Positions 57,204 to 64,000 of a stretch of DNA of 64,000 nt are shown piece by piece. The stretch lies in NCBI RefSeq assembly GCF_016808335.1, contig NC_053150.1, positions 44,171,607 through 44,235,606 on the forward strand, in the 5' to 3' direction. Both the position numbers and the translations under genes were made by a program. This DNA comes from Panicum virgatum (taxonomy: Eukaryota > Streptophyta > Magnoliopsida > Poales > Poaceae). The notes under the pieces were generated by a model. The model ran no database searches, was not told where the DNA came from, and saw only the letters and a list, made by a program, of their open reading frames with translations. Each line of letters opens with the position of its first letter. The first letter of the stretch is position 1.

Positions 57204-60100
57204 GTGACGGAACCGCCAAATTAAAACTCTAATTAAGCATAATGGCCGTCATTTGAACACATCGTGTGCATTAGCTTAACGGCTTAATTTGGCGATCATT
57301 TCTCAACCCACGGCCCGATCGAAACAACACCGGTAGTCCCACGCGAAGGTGGGCACAGATGGTACAAGCACGACACAAAAACTTGAAATTATACAATGAT
57401 GTGTGATAGAACTTTAAGTTTACAAACCAAGTTTCAATTACAAAGTTAATTTACATAAGTTGGAACCCTCACAAATTTACAACTGGAGGACTAAAGCTAA
57501 AACTTGATAGAAAATACACTAAAACAAACTACCCTACACTGCTGCCCACTCTCAGCCTAACAACACCGGTCAGACCGGTTAGGAGAACCGGTCAGACCGG
57601 CGCGCATGCACCTGCCCAAGGGATACCGGTCAGACCGGTCCACCAGACCGGTCAGACCGGTCCCGACAAAACAGATAGGCTGAACACTCCGCCCTCAAGT
57701 GTGCAATCCGACAAACCCCTAACCTAAGGGTCTCGCTCCACGACCTGCCACCCCACTGCATCCCGGCGGATGAATTTGACGCAACAGGGGCAGAAGTCGA
57801 CGTCCTGGGGTCCTGAAATAATAACGGTGGCAACAAACCCTGAGTATTCTAATACTCAGCAAGGCTTACCCGACCAGTGGGTATAACTTAGCCCACATAT
57901 CTAGACATGCACGGCATTTGGCTGGTGGTTATTTTGCAGAAAAAGGAAACTAGAGGTGTATCCTTACTTTCAATGTTTTAGCCGCATATTTTATATAGCT
58001 AGACTCTCATCAATGTTTGCCTATCTACACACACATGTGGAGCATCCATATAAGATTAAGAATTTATATCCATTTTTATATCTCTAATACCCTATCTCAT
58101 TCGCTACGGTGTGACAAAGAGACCAAGGCCCTCATAACCGCGAGACACGGCGAATCGATCCGATTTAACCTTGCAACGTGGACCTAACCAACACGGCACG
58201 TATTTGCCCCGTCGGACTATACACGCCAACCATTCCCCTCCCCGCCTCGAACTACAGAACCATCCCACCTTCATATAGTCAGCCGAGCTCAACGTGAGAC
58301 CACCAAAAGTAAACATATGCATCCCGTTTCTCCGCGACTACTCGACTCGCCCTACGGGGTGGTGATGCAGTTCTCTACTTTCGAAGCGAGACAGTACTAG
58401 GCTTACCGGTTTCGACTACCTCCTACTCCCGGCATGCGGTTAGTACAATTCAATCCCCGATCAGCACTGCCACAACGACCGGTCCTTAAGCGACACAGAC
58501 GGGGCTAAGGCACCCAGGAACCCTGTCCTGCTGCCACCTAACATCATCATCCCCGCCCGGTCTCACATTTCCATATCCATTCCAATTCCGAGTCAAATAC
58601 TGAAGTACAAAGATAATAATATATCTCGCGAGTAACCGGCAATTACTCGGCTTCTAAAGCTTTCCTATATCTCGCGAGTGACAAGAGTCACTCGACTTCT
58701 ATCGCGACTATTAAGCATAGCACTTCTATCGTCCTATACATACTAGTATAACTCAGGGAATCCTAGGGAATCATGCAACTAAGGTTCCAAATAATTCCTA
58801 CACCTAATGCACAAGTAATAGAACATATACATAGGCGTCATAATTTAAAATAGAAGGATGTGCACCGGGGCTTGCCTTGCGTCTGCTGCTCCACGCCGGG
58901 GTTAGCCGGGCCTTGGGCCGGCTCCACGCAAACCTCCTGCTGTGGGGCTTGCCCCTGGGGCTCCGGTGGCTCCGCAACCACCGCGTATACGACCTCCTCT
59001 GCCGCGATTGCTACACGTATGCAAATGCTTATGACATGAGAATGCATGCATGATTTTATAAAAATTACAAGTAATCAATACCCAAATAAATTTCCATCCA
59101 AATGAATCAACAACACCTAATTACCCCTGCTCAGCCCAGCCACACCGGTATACCCCACCGGTCAGACCGGTCTGGCCTGTGTGCAACTCAAATCCAAAAA
59201 TCCGGAGTACCTGGACGTATAGCCGGAGTATCCGGACTCCCAAGTCCAGAGAATCCGGACCTATACCCGGTATGTTTAAGTCACCCCCAAATCCAGAGTA
59301 TCCGGACAAATGGCCGGACAATCCGGGCCCTACCGGTCAGACCGGTACACCCGACCGGTCAGACCGGTCCTACCCAGACCAAACCTAGAATCCACAACGC
59401 GGCGAAAATCGTGCACAAATTCTAAAACCCTTCTAGGCACTAGTTCATGGGTTCATATGGATGCTTTTGACCAGAGGAAATGACGTAAAAACCTTCTAGA
59501 ACAAGAGATCGATCCAAACTCCTAAATTACCTTGAATGAGTCCTTTTTCCCCACAAGAACTTGATTCCACCGCACCAATTCCACCTAGGCTCTAGCCTAA
59601 GGTGCAAGCAAAGGTTCATGACCAAGGAAACTACCTAAATCCCCCTAGAGCAAGAGATCAATTCAAACCACTAGCCATTACCTTGGGTCCTTGCCTTAAG
59701 AGCTTGGATCCCAGCCAACCAAGGATGAAGCACTTGGGGAAGATGATTTTCCCCACCAGATTGAAGCTCCCTTGGCCTTGGATCAATGGAGGAAGATTGG
59801 ATTAGGGTCCTAGGGTTTGAGGTGAGAGGGGAGGAGGAAGAGAGCTCGGGCTGAGCACGGCTCTGGTGAGGGCAGGGAGTGGTTGGGAGAGAGAGAAGAG
59901 AGTGATTTAAATGTTGTGGGGCCCAAAACCAACAGCTCGGTTTAGACCGGTCAGACCGGTCGCCCATACCGGTCAGACCAGTCCGGGCTGAACTGGCCCA
60001 GACTGCCAGAAAACTATTGGTTTGATTATTGCTCGCGAGATTGGGAGCTAATGACAGTGATTAATTCAATTAATTCATGGATTAACACCTGAGTGTTACA
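57204..60100 (-). repeat. 5' LTR of the gypsy element
   Basis: 2897 bp, nearly identical to the other LTR. It differs by a few substitutions and lacks about 31 bp of the CCGGTCAGACCGGT array near 59146, plus a few smaller indels. Confidence 0.93.
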
Positions 60101-60260
60101 CCGGCACCATAATCTCGGCCGAAGGTGGCACCTCCATAGGCGGCACCTCCACAACCGACACCACCTCGGCCGATGGTGGCATCTCCACAGGCGACACCTC
60201 CACAACCGGCACCACCTCGGCCGAAGGTGGCACCTCCACAGGCGTCACGGGTATGGCAGC

Positions 60261-61103
60261 CTACGAGTGCCCTAGCAGACCACCGGAAAGCAATGGCCCC
60301 TCCTGGGAGACACTCGCCGCCGAAGCCCGATCTCGGAACTCCTGAGACCGGAAGGTGGCCATGAACAGCTCGGGGAAGGTAGGCCCGAGGGTGAAGTCGT
60401 CCTCCCCGATGCAAAGCACAGCCATGATCGCTGACTTGGCCGCAGCCAAAGCAACCACGGCCAAGGCATCGGTGGCGGAGAGTGTGAAGTCAAGGCAACC
60501 GCCAGTAGCAGCGGTCGTCGGCAACGATCGATCGTCCGAGACCGAAAGGCGATCATGCCCAAACCCCGCAGGAGCGACACGACCGTCCAGCCGAGCCTGG
60601 GCTGAGCGGAGTTGTGGGCGACGAGGCCGCAAGCAATCCTTGGCACGGTGTCGAAAACCATGGCAACACAGGCACCGTGATGGCTGACGACACAAAGCAA
60701 CCCAATGCTTGAAGGAAAGGCAGTTCAAGCATCGTCCATCGAGCACCTTGGGGAAGCATCGCCGCGGTGGCGCTTCCGGCCGACGAGGCTGCTCCCGATG
60801 GTCCCGAGGATGCGCACGCTGCCTCTCAATTCGTTGCCAGCCATCAGGGTCGACACGAGGAGGGTGATGTGCAGCCTGACCCCGGACACGGCTTGGGGCA
60901 GCCCGACCAGCCTTGCGGGGGTGGTCATGCCACTGGAGACCGACGACCAACTCCGTCGTTCCGCGCCGGCGAATGCCGCGCCGGGAACGCTTGTCCGTCC
61001 AAGGTGGCGGAGAGGGTAGCCGGCGGCCCCGCCGACGAGGATGCGTGCGGTGCCCACCCTCGCCACATGGAGGCAACACCACGATGGAGCGGAGAGTGGG
61101 CAT
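60261..61103 (-). pseudogene. Zinc-knuckle (CCHC x2) retroelement protein, N-terminal part
   Basis: A minus-strand frame containing two tandem C-X2-C-X4-H-X4-C knuckles, CLNCLSFKHWVALC and CLCCHGFRHRAKDC, preceded by a basic linker (WQRIERQRAHPRDHRE). This matches the nucleic-acid-binding ORF1-type proteins of grass retroelements. The Pro/Ser/Arg-rich N-terminal region (61230-62093) lies in other frames, so the coding sequence is broken by frameshifts. It is cut downstream by the gypsy insertion at 60105. Confidence 0.75.
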
Positions 61104-62445
61104 AGGAGCCAGCGCGTCGACCAGCGCCGCCGCTGGTGTTGAGGTGGTCGCCCTGGGTTGCCGAAGCAGGATGTCGCGGTAGGACGGGGAGCCGTCAATG
61201 TCGGAGAGGGTCGGGGTGTCGTCCCTCCATCAGAGCTGCTTTCCCCGGCCGCCGGAGTGGCCGCTAGGGAAAAACGGAGCCGCGTCCGGGGAGAGAGCTC
61301 CATGCCCGGGGGAGGGGAGAGGAGTGTCCGTCGGCGAGGAGGAGGTCGTCGGGGCCGGGGTGGCCGTCAGCGTGCCATCGTGGGTGTGGTGGGGGAGAAG
61401 GCACCCGGTGCTGGAGCAGTTGAGGATGTGGGCCGCCGGCGCCGGAGTGGCTGCCGGCAGGCGGGTGGACGGCGGCAGCGGTGAACCGAAGAGGTGCTCC
61501 GGCGAGTCGCAGGTGGCGGGTGGAGGGTCGGGGCCGGGAGGCCGAGCCACGTCGTCAAGGAGGTCGTCGCCGTCATCGTCGTCGAGCACCATGGCCATAG
61601 CGGACGGCGGCAGCGCGACAGCAGCTCGGAGGCGAGGTCAAACCGAGGTGGCCGGGGGAGGGGTGGAACTGTGGCCGCCGGGGCCGGAGCGACCGCCGGC
61701 AGGGGCTATGGCTGCCGGGACCGGAGTGGTCTCCGGCGGCGGCGACGACTGGTGGTGTGGGCGGCTAGGCCATCCCCCTCCCTCCATGCACAGCTAGGGA
61801 GGCCATGGGATGGGTGGACGGTGAGGGTGGGCCGAGGGGAGCGCAGATCCGTGGCCGGAAGGGGCGGAGGTGGCCGGAGCAAGGAGATCCGGCAGCGGCG
61901 ACGGCAGCGCACAGGCGGCGGAGTCGCGGCTACGTGTTCCTCTCCGCGACCTGATCCGCGGGTGCAGGGTGGGTGGCGGCGGGTCGGGGGTTGGCGGTGG
62001 CTGCACAAGGTGGGAGGTGAGGGCCGGGGTTGGCAGCGGCAGCGCGGGGTGGGAGGCGCGGGCTGGGTTGGCGGCAGTGGTGGCGGTGCCCACCTTTTTC
62101 TTTTCAGGCCTCCGACTATCCTACCAGAATATTGATATTTATAAGTATCAAATAAAGTTTAATTACAAAACTAACTGCTAAACCTTAGGGCTAAATAGAA
62201 GGAGATCGAAGTCAAAAGAAAAGTGATGGCAGGATGCTGTTTGGGTTTCTGGTTGAGAAATGCATGCTCATATTCAACCCATGTATGACTGTAGGAGTAC
62301 TACTACCTAGCGCTTAGAGGAGAGGGCGTGAGGCCTTTCTTTGACCGAACAAAGCTTTATGTTTTCAGCCAGCTGAAAACCAGCGTATCGTCTATTTCTC
62401 GGCGTAAAGGTTGTGCCGATGTGATGTGTACAGGACCACACGAAG

Positions 62446-62722
62446 GGTTCTGTTTGGCCGGGCTTTTTCAACCGCACCGGCTTCGTGTAAAACTCTGTTT
62501 CGGAAGGCTCCGGCTCCTTAAAAAAGGGTGGAGCCGGAGCTGGAGCTGTTGGAGTTGGTTTTTGTGGTTCCACCAACTCCATCTTCTCGCAGGCAAAGCT
62601 GCTGCTCCACCTTCTCACATGCTACAGTATGGAGCCGCTCCACTTTTAGAGTGTTTGGTAGGGCTCCAGCTGGAGCCGCTAGAGGAGCCGGAGCTGGAGC
62701 CCTGCCAAACAGGCCCTAACAA
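62446..62722. mobile_element. Inverted-repeat MITE (CTGTTTGGC family)
   Basis: The left AGGGTTCTGTTTGGCCGGGCT matches the complement of the right (AGGGCCTGTTTGGCAGGGCT). The interior is rich in GGAGCCGGAGCTGGAGC-type repeats. The TSD was not resolved. Confidence 0.6.
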
Positions 62723-62829
62723 ACCCTCAAACACAAAACAGCTTCAAGGCCCAAGCTTATTTGGAGCCGAAGTCATTTTTGTCCTACATCTAGGAGGGAC
62801 TTGGTGAAGCTGCAAATTGTGGCTCCTCC

Positions 62830-62991
62830 TAGAGGTGCAAATGAGTGACCCTTAAAATATTCATTGTCCCTCTTTAGTTCAAAAAATTGTACTAATTTCT
62901 AAAATTAAACTCCTATTTTGAAAAATTAGTACAAACTTTTAAATTAAAGAAGGACGATGGATATCCTTAGGTGTACCTCTTTGCACTCTTA
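62830..62991. mobile_element. hAT-like MITE with 8-bp TSD
   Basis: 162 bp. The left TAGAGGTGCAAATGAG pairs with the complement of the right end (TAAGAGTGCAAAGAGG). TSD GCTCCTCC is at 62822-62829 and 62992-62999. An inner palindrome centres on GTACTAATTTCT / AAATTAGTAC. Confidence 0.85.
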
Positions 62992-62999
62992 GCTCCTCC

Positions 63000-63621
63000 A
63001 ACTTTAGCTTCTGTCTGCTATAGTACACAGGCCAGCGCTAGAGGGAGCCGCACCAAACAGACCCTAAACCATACCACCTTTTCTCTGTTTTTTTTTCACA
63101 AGGAAACCATACTTGCTCGTAGCGGAATACTAGAGTTTACTGTGGTCCAAGCTGTTGGCTGTTGGCCAAGAAAACAAATGGCGGAGCGGATAACGCCAGG
63201 CAGAGGAGATCTGATGGTCCATGCACACGGCGCCGGGGATGCGTCTCGTCACTCGGCAGCGTGAGTTGTGTACTTCGCAGGGTACAGCAGGGCGGTGCCC
63301 GAATCGGCAGAGGGGCCGGGACTGTGCTCGAGATCTCTCTGCTCGAGCAGGGCAGGCAGGGGAGGGGAGGAGGCCAGGCCAGCGCTAGCCAGATTCTCCT
63401 CCCATCTTTTACCAGACGCCATTTTTTGGGCTGGTTCGGTGCTCCGGCGCCGCCGTTAAAAGGCACCGGAGATACCGAGGGGACAGGCCATCTTGTGTCC
63501 AAAGTCCAAACCAACGACTCGCAGTTCAAAGCTGCTGGACACGCGAGCTGCTTGCTGTCTCGCCAAGTAGCCAGGAGGTTCTTGCTCCGCCAAGTTGCTC
63601 TCTCTCTCTCTCTCTCTCCAT
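63000..63621. other. 5' flank of the SDR gene
   Basis: Presumed promoter and 5' UTR of the SDR gene, with a (CT)11-type microsatellite at 63596-63618 immediately before the ATG. No other gene is supported. Confidence 0.45.
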
Positions 63622-64000
63622 ATGATGAGGTCAGTGTCCGGCTCCAACTCCTCGAGGGGCATCGCTGCCGTGGTCGGCGTCGGGCCCCGGCTCGGCTCGG
63701 CGGTGGCGCGCAAGTTCGCTTCCGAGGGCTACACCATCGCCATCCTCTCCCGCGACCTCGGCACGTCCCTGGCTCTGGCTTCATCCTCCCTTCTCCTCAG
63801 CTGCTCTTCCCTTTGTCGGCTCCATGGAGCACGCAGCAAGTGACGGCTCTTGTTGGCGCGTGTGGCGTGCAGAGAAGCTGTCGCAGCTGGCGGAGGAGAT
63901 CGCGCAGGAGGCCAAGGCGCAGGTGTTCGCGCTCCGGGTGGACTGCGCCGACGCCCGGTCCGTGCGCGAGGCCTTCGAGGGCGTGCTCTCCCTCGGCCCC
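63622..64000 (+). CDS. Short-chain dehydrogenase/reductase (SDR), 5' end only
   Basis: ATG 63622 (a second ATG follows at once). Exon 1 (63622-63760) encodes 46 residues with the Rossmann nucleotide-binding turn VVGVGPRLGSAVARKFA (17-33), a variant of the SDR TGxxxGxG glycine motif, and ILSRDL at the end of the next strand. Exon 2 starts at 63873 (GAG split as G|AG), giving KLSQLAEEIAQEAKAQ and LRVDCADARSVREAFEG, in which the Asp of VDCAD is the usual adenine-contact position. The intron 63761-63872 starts GC and ends AG. The protein runs off the window, so the catalytic YxxxK is not visible. Likely an NAD(P)-dependent oxidoreductase; substrate unknown. Confidence 0.85.

Larger units (their letters stand above)
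51637..60100 (-). mobile_element. Ty3/gypsy element with 2.9-kb LTRs, internally deleted
   Basis: LTRs at 51637-54571 (2935 bp) and 57204-60100 (2897 bp), with TSD CCGGC at 51632-51636 and 60101-60105. Minus-strand orientation: the primer-binding site TGGTATCAGAGC (initiator-Met tRNA) abuts the 5' LTR at about 57190-57201, and the polypurine tract CTTTTAGGGGGTAGGAT abuts the 3' LTR at 54572. Only 2.6 kb of internal DNA remains, with no gag or protease and only the end of RT. LTR length and the chromodomain-like C-terminus suggest a Del/Tekay-type chromovirus (inferred). Confidence 0.93.
50992..62125 (-). mobile_element. Zinc-knuckle non-LTR-type retroelement, split by a gypsy element
   Basis: Flanked by the exact 15-bp TSD AGAATATTGATATTT at 50977-50991 and 62126-62140, with an A-tail (plus-strand T run) at the left end. 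This is the signature of target-primed reverse transcription on the minus strand. Without the gypsy insert (51637-60105) it is about 2.67 kb. It encodes a CCHC zinc-knuckle protein in several frames and a C-terminal arginine-rich/acidic segment, but no reverse transcriptase, so it must rely on another element. Confidence 0.85.

Noticed and set aside
53536..59425. Short frames conserved between two places 5.5 kb apart
   Set aside because: They are the same LTR sequence in the two LTRs of the gypsy element, not a duplicated gene.

Overview
This is a plant nuclear window, most likely from a grass, probably a panicoid. The evidence is GC-rich, largely intron-less coding blocks set in AT-rich intergenic DNA, many Stowaway, Tourist, hAT and Mutator-type MITEs, and LTR retrotransposons primed by initiator-Met tRNA. 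No bacterial-style operon, CRISPR array, rRNA or tRNA was seen.

Region 1 (1-19.8 kb) is a cluster of plant carboxylesterases (CXE/GID1-like alpha/beta hydrolases) on both strands. A signal-peptide CXE runs off the left edge (1-871, -). A frameshifted copy (1955-7485, +) is split by a very young Copia element. A second dead copy lies at 8570-9074 (-). An intact secreted-type CXE is at 11339-12448 (-), a copy with one frameshift and an altered nucleophile motif at 17217-18220 (+), and an intact cytosolic-type CXE at 18827-19801 (+). Between them are solo LTRs and MITEs, several bounded by exact target-site duplications (TSDs).

Region 2 (19.8-37 kb) is mostly gene-poor. It holds a TA microsatellite, paired palindromes and a three-level nested MITE (22977-24202). 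It also holds a small gene for a CEP (C-terminally encoded peptide) hormone precursor (24818-25105), several hAT and Stowaway elements, and a Helitron-type 3' terminus.

Region 3 (38.1-45.2 kb) is a multi-exon gene with a MIP1-type leucine zipper plus DUF547 domain. The first six exons read cleanly. The DUF547 part is ruined by two stop codons, two small frameshifting duplications, a 1.4-kb Mutator-like insertion and a 160-bp hAT-like insertion.

Region 4 (45.2-62.1 kb) is transposon territory. It has two large foldback elements, a 5'-truncated LINE (about 47.8-50.75 kb), and a zinc-knuckle retroelement with a 15-bp TSD (50992-62125). That element is itself split by a Ty3/gypsy element with LTRs of about 2.9 kb, TSD CCGGC and a deleted gag-protease-RT section.

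Region 5 (62.1-64 kb) carries MITEs and the start of a short-chain dehydrogenase/reductase gene whose first intron appears to be GC-AG.

I found no convincing new multi-gene system. The strongest items are the CEP precursor, the layered gene decay, and the exactly delimited nested insertions.
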